From: a virus
Strand: one strand, 5' to 3'
DNA: 64,000 nt
IMG/VR virus record: IMGVR_UViG_3300022935_000005
Coordinates: 62,001 to 126,000 of that record
Shown here: positions 28,736 through 39,500 of the stretch, piece by piece
How the letters are laid out: every line of letters starts with the position of its first letter
How positions within the stretch are numbered: the stretch's first letter is position 1
The notes under the pieces: generated by a model
Told to the model about the DNA's origin: nothing
Seen by the model: the letters and a program-made list of their open reading frames with translations, nothing else
Databases searched by the model: none
Translations under genes and position numbers: made by a program

Positions 28736-30538
28736 TTGAGTTTCGAATCAATACCAAGTAAGCCGCTTAACCTTTTTGATGTGCCAGAAGTTAATTCGTT
28801 ATCTATAACTTTTTCTTACAATTTTTTTACGCCTGACGAGAAAGTCGATGAGTCTGGTAACGAGGCTATAAATGGAAATCTTTCTGAGAGGTTCCTACGA
28901 AAAGGAACCGCCGACAAGACAAACTTGAACGCTCGTGTCCCGCGTTATGTTGAACTAAAATTTTCGGTATCTGATAGTAAGAAAAAAATGATGGGCCGCC
29001 AGAGTCGATCTTCTTCCCTTAAGTCAACCAGAGAGGAAGTGCTAGAAGCTCTTAATAATGGTCTTATTATTACAGAGGAAGATGTGTCCGCTCAACGTCT
29101 TAAGTCTTCTGTCATCGGCAACCAGTCGCTAGACTCCGCGCTCGAAAGTTTCATGAGACTAGCTTTAAATAGATATTCAGCAGCTGTTGAAGAGTCGAGT
29201 GTGCAGGATGCTGTAAGGCTTCTTGCTGCAAAGACTAAAGTCAACTCAAGCTATCTATCTTCGAACATGGTTCCTCCTTCTCTGAACGAAAGACCTGATA
29301 ACAAACAGTTTGTCAAATTTGTCACTAAGGAAAAGAAGGTCAAGTCCGCATTAGCTCTAAACACAGGGTATGCTACGATGGCTATTAAGCCGGCTTTAGA
29401 ACAAGGAGCGTCACTATACAACGACGCGCTGATAAGTAGATATTCCGAGTATTCACAATCTATGACCCACCCTACCGACTTTTTTGTAACAGAAGATGAG
29501 GGAGTATTTGATGTCCCATCTGCTGATATAACAAAAAGTGACGAAGAGTCATTCGTACCTGAAGCTTCTGTCATAGGCGTCATGTTTGAAAAATATAGAG
29601 TGTACAAGGGAAAACGGTATCCAATGCCTGTGGTGCTAGCAATGGGAAACAGTCCATCCGCTGCTTATGATTCCCAAGTTGCATATGGGCAGACATACGA
29701 GTATATAGCGACAACTTTGGCAAAAGTAAAAATACCGGTGACTTCTGATGATGGTCGTACGTACATACAAACTATGTTCATTGCCTCAAAGCCTTCATCT
29801 CCCGTACGAGCAAAAATCACAGAGGCCCGCGCCCCAGAGCCGCCGCAAGACATCAACTATCACTTCGACTACAGCTCTGAAGATCTTTATGTTACTTGGG
29901 CGCCTCCAGTAAACCCACAGCGCGATGTGAAATATATTCAAATATATCGAAGAAGCAGCGTTGATGAAGCATTCGAGCTAATAGCAAACCTCGATTTTGA
30001 TGATTCGATCATAAGGAACAAGCCGATAGAGAGTATTGATGAAAGTTTAACTTCTGCATATTCGTCAATGCCTACATATTTTATAGATACCGAGTTTGGA
30101 AGAGAGAGCTCTTACATTTACGCGTTAGTCGCAGTGGACGCCAGATTAATCAGCTCGCCGTACTCTACACAAGTTAAAGTGACATTTGATAGTCAAAAGA
30201 ATAAAGTCAAGAAAGAGTTAGTCAGTTATGCCGGCGCGCCAAAGCAGTACCCAAACTGGATGATTAAAGAAAACTTTTTCGTTGACTCTATGAAGGACTC
30301 TTCTCATGAGAAAGTTAATATTTACTTTAACCCTGAAGCATATACCGTTGTAAAGGGAAATGGAGAATCTTTCCCGGCGTTTTATTCGACGACCATTGAT
30401 CCTCTTTCAAAGTATGTGTTTCAATTTATGAATACAGATAGACTTTTAGAAAAGAAACTGGAAGTAACAATAAACGATGAAGTGTACCAATCAGTCGTGG
30501 CTGCGTCGGAAGTAGCTGGAGAAGATGATGACGAATAG
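28736..30538 (+). CDS. FN3-domain tail-associated protein, 600 aa
   Basis: I accept the TTG start because AGAGGTG lies about five bases before it, immediately after the previous stop, and no nearby ATG fits. The first ~200 residues are polar and helical. A fibronectin III-like domain lies at about residues 370-480 (DLYVTWAPPVNPQRDVKYIQIYRR cut here to its core VTWAPP and IQIYRR, then YIYALVAVDARL). It resembles the C-terminal part of the 845-aa protein two genes upstream, so the two may share ancestry or pack together. It ends with an acidic tail. A virion role is inferred from domain type and operon. Confidence 0.55.
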   Translation: MSFESIPSKPLNLFDVPEVNSLSITFSYNFFTPDEKVDESGNEAINGNLSERFLRKGTADKTNLNARVPRYVELKFSVSDSKKKMMGRQSRSSSLKSTREEVLEALNNGLIITEEDVSAQRLKSSVIGNQSLDSALESFMRLALNRYSAAVEESSVQDAVRLLAAKTKVNSSYLSSNMVPPSLNERPDNKQFVKFVTKEKKVKSALALNTGYATMAIKPALEQGASLYNDALISRYSEYSQSMTHPTDFFVTEDEGVFDVPSADITKSDEESFVPEASVIGVMFEKYRVYKGKRYPMPVVLAMGNSPSAAYDSQVAYGQTYEYIATTLAKVKIPVTSDDGRTYIQTMFIASKPSSPVRAKITEARAPEPPQDINYHFDYSSEDLYVTWAPPVNPQRDVKYIQIYRRSSVDEAFELIANLDFDDSIIRNKPIESIDESLTSAYSSMPTYFIDTEFGRESSYIYALVAVDARLISSPYSTQVKVTFDSQKNKVKKELVSYAGAPKQYPNWMIKENFFVDSMKDSSHEKVNIYFNPEAYTVVKGNGESFPAFYSTTIDPLSKYVFQFMNTDRLLEKKLEVTINDEVYQSVVAASEVAGEDDDE

Positions 30539-30560
30539 TTTATGTTGTTTTCCGGGCGAT

Positions 30561-30568
30561 ATATTTAA
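30561..30568 (+). promoter_or_regulatory. Candidate late-promoter motif ATATTTAA
   Basis: ATATTTAA lies in the only sizeable gap of the coupled tail operon, 22 bases before the ATG of the LTDxGR protein. It could start a second transcript for the downstream fibre and baseplate genes. Inference. Confidence 0.45.
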
Positions 30569-30590
30569 CAATGGTTCAGGAGGAAATTAG

Positions 30591-31298
30591 ATGGGTTTTT
30601 TGGATAACAGTACTAACAACATAATCGTTGATGCAGTGCTAACAGACTATGGAAGAGAGCTCTTAGCCAGAAATGACGGCAGCTTTTCGATTGTGAAGTT
30701 CGCTTTTGGTGATGATGAAGTTGATTATACACTCATAGAAAAGTTTGGTCGGACTGTCGGTAAACAAAAGATAGAATTAAACACACCAGTGTTTGAGGCA
30801 CAGACGAACCAAAACTTTGCGCTTAAGCACAAACTTATAAGTTTGTCTAATCCAACTCTTTACAAGCTACCGACCGTTACCTACACTTCTTCTGGATTGA
30901 CCGGGACGAATCTTGCGTTTAAGAGATCTGGAGCTAATGCTACTCAAACGATTGTGTTCACCCAAGCTCTCGCTGATGAGAATACCATTGAACCAGAATT
31001 GAGAGATCAAACATTCCTCGTTAAGCTGCCCTATCGATTTCTGGAGCTCGGCGGGGGTGAGACACCTGACTCTATCGATTCAGAAGAAATTGCAACGTAT
31101 ATCGTTACCCGTGACTCGGCGACAACAGCCGCCGGCGGCTCTACATTGACATTAGAAATTAAGACGCGCTCTATATCAGATAGTGTGTTTACCTATTATG
31201 GTGATGCTGATAACAAAAATCAAATTTCCACTACATTTTCAGCAACAGGTGTACAGTCTGGCGTCGTAGTCCAATTGACGGCTACAATAGAGAAGTGA
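30591..31298 (+). CDS. LTDxGR-family tail/virion protein, 235 aa
   Basis: An excellent ribosome site (CAGGAGG) precedes the ATG. The N-terminus MGFLDNSTNNIIVDAVLTDY followed by GRELLARNDGSFSIVKFAFG places it in the same family as the 312-aa protein at 21696. The middle is beta-rich and the C-terminus short. In marine phages such genes usually accompany baseplate or fibre genes; no enzymatic motif is visible. It directly precedes two proteins that share a C-terminal module, so it may belong to the same sub-structure. The location is inferred. Confidence 0.65.
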   Translation: MGFLDNSTNNIIVDAVLTDYGRELLARNDGSFSIVKFAFGDDEVDYTLIEKFGRTVGKQKIELNTPVFEAQTNQNFALKHKLISLSNPTLYKLPTVTYTSSGLTGTNLAFKRSGANATQTIVFTQALADENTIEPELRDQTFLVKLPYRFLELGGGETPDSIDSEEIATYIVTRDSATTAAGGSTLTLEIKTRSISDSVFTYYGDADNKNQISTTFSATGVQSGVVVQLTATIEK

Positions 31299-31305
31299 GG
31301 AAAAA

Positions 31306-32586
31306 GTGGCAACGTTTAAAGAAATATCAGCAGCGGACGTAAAGACATCACGTTCTGTCCTGAACCAACTGGTCGATGTTATTCAAGAAGATATATCAGG
31401 TTCTGCGACAAGGAAGTCATACCAACAGTTCGTGACAGGTGGCGTTGGTCCTGGTGTAACATCATCTTTGTACCAAACAGTATATGATCAAGATTTTACC
31501 TTACAGACAGCAAATCCGCTTTTTGACATGACGGTTGGTGTCTACGAATCTGGGGCTACAGTTCTCAGTTCTTCAACAGGTACTGACTCAAATGGTAAAC
31601 TTCTTTTCCCGTCTCAGTCTTTGATGATGAGAGAAAAGGTTGATGTATATCGACAGTATGCCGCCAATCTGCTAGGCGATTCTTCTCTATCATTCTCTAC
31701 GCCTTACGGATCCACGAACACCGATGACCAGGTAGACAACGCCGCGTTTATATCTTTCAAACGCCTGTTTACAAGAGACAAGATCAAGCGAGAAACGTTC
31801 GCAATGAAGATGTATCAATTCGCGAATGGAGCTGATGAAACGAACAGGAGTTATGCAGTCACCGGTGAGCAAAATCTATTTCAAACAGCGACCGGGTCTG
31901 CCAGTATCTTTACAGATTTCGGATCATCGACTAACAGACGCCGAACTTTCGGCGGGGAGGTTGGTAACCTTGTCGATTCCACCGACTCATCTAAGCACGT
32001 AGGGCTTGTTTTTTACGATGCCGGAACAGTCGTTCTCAACCTTGGTGGTCGAGGAAGCGCTGCCTCACAATTAAGAGCAGTTGCAGGAGACCAGTATCTC
32101 TCAGGCGCGATCTCTGCCATGGTTGCAGCTTCTAGCGCGGACAATCTAGATGTGCCGTATGGCAAGGAAATAATGGGACTATCTTCGTTCAGCGCCGGCG
32201 TTGGCGCGACCAAGTTGGTTCCTGACTTAATGACATCTGCTAGCATTGATGATATTGTTGATCACCTTAGTATGACTAGATTTTCGTCAGGTTCATTGAC
32301 AGCTGCGACGTTCCAAAACAATACAAACATCAATTCTACTCTTATCTTCTGCAGAGCGACAGCAGACGAATTCAACTATTCTTCTAACCCAACATACACC
32401 GATTCTGATAACAGGATCAGAGTGATTGAAGAAGGACAAGAAGACGTGCAACGCTCATTCACGTACATTACGACTGTTGGTCTATACGATGTGAATGACA
32501 ATCTACTAGCCGTCGCAAAGCTTTCTCGCCCTATTGAGAAGAATGATGAGAAGGATTTGACTGTTCGAGTGCGACTCGATTTCTAG
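31306..32586 (+). CDS. Tail/baseplate structural protein, 426 aa, with C-terminal LDF module
   Basis: GTG start with GAGG five bases upstream, seven bases after the previous stop. The N-terminal ~100 residues (SRSVLNQLVDVIQEDISGS) are helical, then mixed. The last ~50 residues (FTYITTVGLYDVNDNLLAVA, then KLSRPIEKNDEKDLTVRVRL ending DF) form a module that recurs at the end of the following 811-aa protein. I recall similar ends in marine T4-like phage structural proteins. No catalytic motif. The shared module suggests that both proteins bind the same partner through their C-termini; that is inference. Confidence 0.6.
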   Translation: MATFKEISAADVKTSRSVLNQLVDVIQEDISGSATRKSYQQFVTGGVGPGVTSSLYQTVYDQDFTLQTANPLFDMTVGVYESGATVLSSSTGTDSNGKLLFPSQSLMMREKVDVYRQYAANLLGDSSLSFSTPYGSTNTDDQVDNAAFISFKRLFTRDKIKRETFAMKMYQFANGADETNRSYAVTGEQNLFQTATGSASIFTDFGSSTNRRRTFGGEVGNLVDSTDSSKHVGLVFYDAGTVVLNLGGRGSAASQLRAVAGDQYLSGAISAMVAASSADNLDVPYGKEIMGLSSFSAGVGATKLVPDLMTSASIDDIVDHLSMTRFSSGSLTAATFQNNTNINSTLIFCRATADEFNYSSNPTYTDSDNRIRVIEEGQEDVQRSFTYITTVGLYDVNDNLLAVAKLSRPIEKNDEKDLTVRVRLDF

Positions 32587-32598
32587 TAGGGGGTCCGA

Positions 32599-35034
32599 GT
32601 GTCCCTTTTCAAGCTGGACAAAAGCTATTTCGATTCTTTCAAGGTCTTAGCGAAACCTAAGAGAACCTTTTCATCATCCAGTAGTGGTGTCACGGGATCG
32701 ATACCTGTGTATCCCGGCGCATCCGTGCAGATGAAAGAGGTGGTTCTTTCTTTTTCTGATGACCTTGTAGATGATGAAACAGCTGAGTCGTTACGACAAG
32801 ATATAATAAAGACGGGAGTTAACAAGAATTCTTTAGAAGAATACTTGACTGCCGTGAATGCAGAGACAGCCAACGCTCGACTCAACAAGAAGGTCGAAGT
32901 CTTTCGATTCGAACCTTCATTCCGCTTTACTAGCGATACGATAAGAAAGTGCGTCATCAAGGACGTCTTGTATCCGTTCTATAGAATTAGATATGGTAAG
33001 GCTTGTAACTGGGCATTCACGAACTATAACACCCTAAACTTTTTCTCAACACAAGATGATACGGTACCTGAAGACGCGGTATTGATATATCCCGCAACAG
33101 GGTCATACAAATATAGACCTACTGGATCATTCTCGTTTGAGTTTTATATCAACCCCCGGTATCATGAATTCACACGTCATGGAGAGTTTCCAGCCGGCAC
33201 TCTGTTGCATCTTTCTAGTTCGTATGCTGTTTCCCTTGTCTCTGGAAGCTCAAGGGATTCTAATGGCTTTGTGGATGGCTTCAGACTGATGTTACAGTTG
33301 AGTCATTCTGCAGAGATACCGCCATCAGAGTGTAGTTTAACTCTAAACGACTCAACTCGTACTGAACCTTATGACTTCATATTTTCGTCGTCAGATAATT
33401 CACTTACTAGAAATCGCTGGCACCACTGTTGCATTCGGTGGGACAATAATACTCAGAACTCCACAGGTTCCTTCATCATCGACGGTGAGACTAAGGGAAC
33501 TTTTGATATTCCCACTTCCGCATTGAGTGGTAGTTATCTACAGCGTGAGCTACCGAGTACTGTAGATAGAGGGCTACCTTCTCTGTCTGGCTTAGGCCCA
33601 CCAGACGCTTTATTTGTTGGTAACTTTTATGTCGGTCCTAATTCAGATGGAGGCACAACTGAAGACTACACTTCACAGTTCTTTAATCCGGATGTTGCTT
33701 ACTCTGACGGAATAATGAATTACTACGGTCCGACTATCACACATGAAACTAATCCTGCTGACAAGCCCGGTGAACCAGATATCTTTTCTTTCACTCACCC
33801 CTTGAACGCAGAAGTTCATGAGGTAAAGATCTATAACAAGTATCGTACAGACTTTGAGATTGATGAAGCTCGCCAGAACGGATTTACGAGCTTGGAGAGT
33901 GAAAAGTCATCAGGGCTTCTCTTCTATCTTCCTCCCTTCTTCGTAAAAGACACAGCAGAGCGTGATGTTTTGCAAACGCCATTCCAGACTGCTAGGGGAT
34001 CTACTGACGACCCGTTTAACGTTCCCCTATCATTCGGCGTCGGCGGACACTATCTAAACTTAGAAAACTTTACCAAAGAATTCGTAGAAGGTGTGTGGCC
34101 TCGATTATTCGCGTTGTCTGGATCAACAATAGACGATTCGACTGGGTGGTCAACTGCAAATAATTTCTTGTTCACAACAGGTAGCGTTAGAAAGAGAAAC
34201 CTGACGATTCTTCCAAACGACAACGGTTTATTTATACCAAACTTTGGGCTTCTTGAGGAGGGTATAACGGATCCCGGACTGACGGGTTCACTGTCTTTGT
34301 ATAAGGATGATTCTGGCTCTAAAAATCTAATGCTTGTCAACTTGTCTGAATTGCTGCCAACGGCATCGGTTGGTAGAGGATTGTTAGGTACAGAGACAGA
34401 AGGTAGTATATCTGAAAGCCTACAAGGAGCCACTCCTGATGACCCAAGTGTTCCAGCTGGCTCAATATTGACGATCTATAATAGAACTCGAGACCCTTCA
34501 TCAAATGAAATCACAATTTTTGATGCTAGTAATCTGTTCTACGGAAATAAGATTGATCCTGGTACGTATGTGTTGACAGATTCGTCTATAACAGGCTCCG
34601 GCGGTAGAGTTGCCATAACACTTAACGATCACAGCGGGAGCCTATACAGGGCCGACTGTGATACTCCAAGAGCAAAGTGGAATCCTGTCGGCGCCCTTTT
34701 ATATGAAGAAGGTATTGCAACAGTACAGACACCCCTCATTCCACGTTTCGGCGCTGATCAGTTTGAGGTATCTTTTGATGGTCAACAAAACATTCACGTT
34801 TTGCGTATAGATGTACCTGCAGATCGTGGTGATCTAGATCTTTCTACGAATCCTTCGTTCCTGCAATTAGACCCCACGGATCAGCCTGCTGATGAGGGCA
34901 CAAAGTTTTGCTATATCACTAACGTTAACTTACATGACGAAAATCTTAATATTATAAGTAAGACAAATTTCTCTCAAGCTTTAGTCAAGAGAGAGAATGA
35001 TAAGTTTGTGATTAGGATAAAGCTGGACTTTTAA
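32599..35034 (+). CDS. LamG-domain tail/baseplate protein, 811 aa, with C-terminal LDF module
   Basis: GTG start preceded by TAGGGGG. Residues ~173-430 form a LamG/concanavalin-like domain (FSFEFYINPRYHEF, NRWHHCCIRWDNN, AEVHEVKIYNKYRTDFEIDE), similar in style to the truncated protein at the left edge of the window. The C-terminal ~55 residues (FCYITNVNLHDENLNIIS, ending IRIKLDF) match the preceding protein. LamG domains commonly bind glycans, so this may contribute to host-surface contact from the baseplate. The stop overlaps the ATG of the RuvC-like nuclease gene (TAATG), joining structural and DNA-metabolism genes in one transcript. Confidence 0.65.
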   Translation: MSLFKLDKSYFDSFKVLAKPKRTFSSSSSGVTGSIPVYPGASVQMKEVVLSFSDDLVDDETAESLRQDIIKTGVNKNSLEEYLTAVNAETANARLNKKVEVFRFEPSFRFTSDTIRKCVIKDVLYPFYRIRYGKACNWAFTNYNTLNFFSTQDDTVPEDAVLIYPATGSYKYRPTGSFSFEFYINPRYHEFTRHGEFPAGTLLHLSSSYAVSLVSGSSRDSNGFVDGFRLMLQLSHSAEIPPSECSLTLNDSTRTEPYDFIFSSSDNSLTRNRWHHCCIRWDNNTQNSTGSFIIDGETKGTFDIPTSALSGSYLQRELPSTVDRGLPSLSGLGPPDALFVGNFYVGPNSDGGTTEDYTSQFFNPDVAYSDGIMNYYGPTITHETNPADKPGEPDIFSFTHPLNAEVHEVKIYNKYRTDFEIDEARQNGFTSLESEKSSGLLFYLPPFFVKDTAERDVLQTPFQTARGSTDDPFNVPLSFGVGGHYLNLENFTKEFVEGVWPRLFALSGSTIDDSTGWSTANNFLFTTGSVRKRNLTILPNDNGLFIPNFGLLEEGITDPGLTGSLSLYKDDSGSKNLMLVNLSELLPTASVGRGLLGTETEGSISESLQGATPDDPSVPAGSILTIYNRTRDPSSNEITIFDASNLFYGNKIDPGTYVLTDSSITGSGGRVAITLNDHSGSLYRADCDTPRAKWNPVGALLYEEGIATVQTPLIPRFGADQFEVSFDGQQNIHVLRIDVPADRGDLDLSTNPSFLQLDPTDQPADEGTKFCYITNVNLHDENLNIISKTNFSQALVKRENDKFVIRIKLDF

Positions 35035-35567
35035 TGAGGCTTGGACTAGACGTATCTACATCAAATGTCGGGTGGTGTTTGCTAAATGAAGCAGGTAGCA
35101 TAGTCACTGCCGGGGCTGTTGAGCTTTCAAAAAAGAAAGACATCTTCGACAAAGCACTAGCCGTCCGCGAAGCACTACGTGATATAAGCAGAGATCATGA
35201 AGTAACAGATGTCGCGATAGAAGAGAATCTACAAGCGTTCCGTCCTGGATTCTCTAGCGCAAAGACAATCGTTACGCTGGCAAGATTCAACGGTATTGTC
35301 ACTCTTATCGCATTCGAAGAGCTAAATGTCCAGCCAGAGTTTGTGAACGTCAATTCTGCTAGAAAACTCGCTGGCTTGAAAATAATCAAGAAGTCTGATG
35401 TAACCACGAAAGACCAAGTCTTAAATTTTGTGAAAGAGAAGGAACCAACTTTCGAGTGGCCGACTCGAACCCTCAAGTCAGGCGCAAGAAAAGGTCATGT
35501 AATACCAGCCGATTGCTGTTATGATATAGCAGATGCATATATTGTAGCAGCAGCCGGTTGTGTTTAA
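35034..35567 (+). CDS. ruvC: RuvC-like Holliday-junction endonuclease, 177 aa
   Basis: The fold signature is clear: LGLDVSTSNVGW at residues 3-14 with the first catalytic Asp at position 6, VAIEENLQAF with Glu 63/64, and a C-terminal DIADAYIVA with Asp 164/167. This arrangement and the length (E. coli RuvC is 173 aa) fit a RuvC-type RNase H-fold resolvase that cleaves branched DNA. In T4 this job is done by the unrelated gp49, so this phage uses a different solution. It would clear junctions before packaging and during recombination-dependent replication. It is coupled to both neighbours by TAATG overlaps and is followed by a primase and a recombination nuclease. The family is confident; the exact substrate is inferred. 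Confidence 0.85.
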   Translation: MRLGLDVSTSNVGWCLLNEAGSIVTAGAVELSKKKDIFDKALAVREALRDISRDHEVTDVAIEENLQAFRPGFSSAKTIVTLARFNGIVTLIAFEELNVQPEFVNVNSARKLAGLKIIKKSDVTTKDQVLNFVKEKEPTFEWPTRTLKSGARKGHVIPADCCYDIADAYIVAAAGCV

Positions 35568-36535
35568 TGAGTGAAGATCTTCTCATAAGAAAAAGAATAA
35601 AGCTGATTCGAGATGCTTTTGGTGACGTTCTTCTAGATAGAGACGGAGTTAATGCTGCGATCTGCTGTATTAATCCGAAGTGTTCGACATACGGAAAAAA
35701 GCATAAGAAGAAGCTGTGTCTTAGGGTTGATAATGAGTTTTATCACTGCTGGGTGTGTGGTACAAGAGGTAAGGGCCTCGCTCGTTTCTTCAAGATTCAC
35801 GCTCCTCGATATTACAACATCGCTGAAGACATCTTTCACAAACAGGTAAAAGAAAAAGAAGCCCAACAAGAGAGAATTACGCTTCCTGAAAACTTTAGGC
35901 TACTAGCAGCCATCGGTAGAAATGCCGATCCGGATCTTAAGGCTGTAAAAAAGTATGTTCTTCAGCGTGGGGTTACCGAGAAGCAAATGTGGTATTTTAA
36001 AATGGGAGCCGTTCCCTCCGGTCGTCTACGCAGAAGAGTTATAATTCCGTCTTTCGATTCAGAGGGCTTCTTAAATTACTACACTGCTCGCTCAATCGAT
36101 GAAGATAACAGGAAGTATGTAAACCCAAAAGTAAAGAGGTCTGAAATTATCTTTAACCAGATTAATATAGACTGGTCTAAGCGACTGATTTTGGTAGAAG
36201 GACCATTTGACTTAATAAAGAGTGTTCAAAACTCTACTTGCCTGCTCGGGTCTTCTTTAAGCGAGAACCACCTGTTATTCCAAGAAATTGTTAAGAATAA
36301 TACACCCGTGACTCTAGTACTTGATCCGGACGCTAAACTAAAATCACAGAAAATTGCGTCATTACTGCACTCATATGACGTTGATGTAAAAACTTTAGAC
36401 ATAGAGCCCCATACAGATGTCGGAGAAATGCCTCTCGGTAAACTGTCTAAAATGCTTGAGCGAGCAGTACCGTGGTCCTCGAACGATAGATTGAGATCTC
36501 TAATAAGTACAATTCGCTCCGGCTCCTTAATATAG
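35567..36535 (+). CDS. DNA primase, gp61-like, 322 aa (zinc-binding plus Toprim)
   Basis: The ATG at 35567 overlaps the upstream stop; a TTG nine bases earlier is less likely. Cys 34 and Cys 39 with the YHCWVCGTRG motif (Cys 61, Cys 64) form a CHC2-type zinc-binding domain. A Toprim domain follows: LILVEGPFDLIKS supplies the acidic Glu, and VTLVLDPDAKLKS the Asp-x-Asp pair. The length matches T4 gp61 (342 aa) rather than bacterial DnaG (~580 aa), and no helicase part is fused. It should lay RNA primers for lagging-strand synthesis with a phage helicase encoded elsewhere. It is encoded inside the late structural run, an unusual place for a replication gene. Confidence 0.85.
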   Translation: MSEDLLIRKRIKLIRDAFGDVLLDRDGVNAAICCINPKCSTYGKKHKKKLCLRVDNEFYHCWVCGTRGKGLARFFKIHAPRYYNIAEDIFHKQVKEKEAQQERITLPENFRLLAAIGRNADPDLKAVKKYVLQRGVTEKQMWYFKMGAVPSGRLRRRVIIPSFDSEGFLNYYTARSIDEDNRKYVNPKVKRSEIIFNQINIDWSKRLILVEGPFDLIKSVQNSTCLLGSSLSENHLLFQEIVKNNTPVTLVLDPDAKLKSQKIASLLHSYDVDVKTLDIEPHTDVGEMPLGKLSKMLERAVPWSSNDRLRSLISTIRSGSLI

Positions 36536-36553
36536 ATATTGGAGTATTAATTA

Positions 36554-39500
36554 ATGACTTTAAAGTGCGCGCATTTTGCAGATATTCACTTTCGAGGCCT
36601 TTCCCGCCACGACGAATATAGAAAAGTGTTTTCTCAATCATTCGAGAAACTAAAAGAATTGCAACCTGATATCATCTTCTTGGGTGGGGACATTGTACAT
36701 TCTAAAACCCAAGGAATCTCACCAGAGCTAATCGATATCCTACGCTGGTGGTTCACCAGCCTTGCTGACATTGCTCCAGTGCATATAATACTTGGCAATC
36801 ATGACGGTCTAATGACAAACGAAGATCGTTTAGATGCAGTTACGCCGATTGTAAGAGCGATTGGTGACCCTAGAATCAAACTCATGAAGGGTACAGGAGT
36901 GTATCCGACGGGAATTCCCGGGTACAACTGGTGTGTATTTTGTTGTTTTGACCCTAAGGGCTGGCCTGACTTAAAGCCTCCGGAAGATGGAATCAACATT
37001 GCGTTATATCACGGTCCTGTGAATGGTTCACTAACTGACCAAGACTGGGAAATTAATGGCGATAGCGTTAAAGTTGACTTTTTTAAAGGCTTCGACTACA
37101 CTATGCTGGGAGATATCCACAAGAGACAGTTTCTGACTGAAAAAGTAGCATACCCTGGTTCTACGATACAACAGAACTATGGCGAGGACGTTGAGAAAGG
37201 TTTCTTGTTTTGGGAAATTCGAGATAAAGACGACTTTGATGTTAAATTTATAGAACTGAAGAATGACCATGCTTTTCGTTCAATAAAGTGGCAAGGAGAT
37301 GTTTCTTCGACACTGGATGAAGTCCAAGATGACTGGACAGGTTCAAGGTTTAGAGTGATCCATAAAGGGATGACTCAAACTGAATTTAAGCAGCTTCAGA
37401 ATTCCTTAAGGGAAAAGTACGATGCGTATGAGGTCGTCTCCAAGAATGAGCAGGAAAGCTTCAAGGGGGCTGATACTGAGATCGCGACAAGCATCGGGAA
37501 AATATCAAGGAATGACCTTAGAAGCTTCAAACAACAAGACGCCTTGATGTCTGAATACGTCAAGCGTATGGAGCTTTCTGATGAAGACAGACAGTCACTA
37601 CGAGAACTGCATAAAGACGTATTCGGAAGGTGTGTTCAAGAGGCCTCCGCCAAGTCACACCAGTGGAGACTTCGGCGCCTAAATTTTGATAACACGTTTG
37701 GGTATGGAGAAGGCAACATAATAGATTTCGATACCTTGAACGGTATAACGGGAATATTCGGTAAGAACAGGGTCGGCAAATCTTCAATTCCTGGCACGAT
37801 ATCTTATTCTCTATTTAATGCCTCTGATCGTGGCACTCTTAAGAACATCCATATCGTAAACAATCGAAAGAATTATTGCAAAGCCGCCGCCGACTTTTCA
37901 GTAGCTGGAGAGATGTGGAGAGCAGAAAGACAGACAGTAAAGAGAACCAACAGAAACGGTGTCGTATCTGCTCCAACGAATTTGAATCTATTCAGAATAG
38001 ATGAATCGGGTAACCCAATAGAAGACGCAACCGGTGAACAGCGCAGAGAAACAGAAAAGACTCTGCGCGAATTAGTCGGTACTGTAGACGACTTTATGAT
38101 GACGTCATTCGCTTCTCAAGGTGGAATGGATGCCTTCATCAAAGAGGGCTCAACACAACGTAAGAATATACTGACCCGCTTTTTGGACTTACAGATCTTT
38201 GATGACATGTTAAAGATAGCTAAGGGAGAGATGTCTGAGCTTCGAGGGGAGATGAGATCTGCTCCTGATCGTAATTGGCAAGAATTGATTGATGAACAGT
38301 CATCCCTTGGAGAGAAGCTAAATTTGGAGATATCTGAAGTAGAGGAAGAGCTAGTATCTCTTAAGAAAGATAGGGATGACCTAAAGATAAAGTTAGCTGC
38401 TCTACCAGATTCAGAGCTTTATACGAAAGAGCAAATACAGGAGCAGGTACAAAAGCTTTCTGATATGAACACCAAGCGCGAAACTCTTTCAAAAAAGATA
38501 ATTGAGCTGTCTAACAGCATTGACACAGCTTCAAAAAAGATAGAAAAGATTGGCCTTATAAAAGAGCAGTTCCCCATTGAAGAACTGAGGAAAGAATTTG
38601 ATACTCAAAAAGCTCTACAGTCGCAGCAAGAACTAATAGAGTCAAAGTTAGAGTTAGAACTACAACGCCTTGACAGCAAGAAAAAGTCCGCTAAAAAACT
38701 TGAGAGAGTGCCTTGTGGTGACCAATTCCCAAAATGTCCGTACATCAAAGATGCCCACAAGAGCGCTTCTGAGTTAGATGATCAAAAACTTGTTATAACT
38801 GGTGTGAGAAAAGAGTTAAGAGCCCTCAAGTCGAATATACAAGCGCTGATGGAAAAGGGCTTGTCTGAAAGACTGCTTAAATACGAGGACCTCTTGAAGA
38901 AAGAGAGCTCTTTGAGAATTAGCCATTCAGACTTTCGTTTAGAAATGAAAGAGATTGAAAGTGATCATCAGGATGCTATCAACTTCATAAAGGAAGGAAA
39001 GACTCAACTTCGAGAGATGCGCCTTCGCTCCATCGACGAAGAAAAAGATACGGCTGTAATCGCAATGAGAGATCAGCTAAAGAAAGTTGAGGATAGAATA
39101 AGCAATCTTGATGCAGAGAGATTATACCTCACTGAACAGATAAGTGTGGCAAAGCAGAAGAAGATTACTTTGATCGAAGAGAATCGGAGGTTCGGCGCTG
39201 TTAAGTCAAGGTGGGAGACATATAACGTGTTTATGCAAGCTGTTGACAAGAAGGGTATCCCACTCACAATCTTGTCTTTACAGCTACCACAAATCAACAA
39301 TGAGCTAACAAAGATCCTACAAGGAGTTGTAAACTTTGACCTTTCCCTTGAAGCCGATTTAGAGTCTAACAATATGGAGATCTTTATAGATTACGGAGAT
39401 TCAAGGAGAATAATTGAGTGTGGTTCCGGAATGGAAAAAATGATTTCTTCGCTAGCCCTTCGAGTCGCACTAATCAACGTATGTAATGCGCCAAGGAGCG

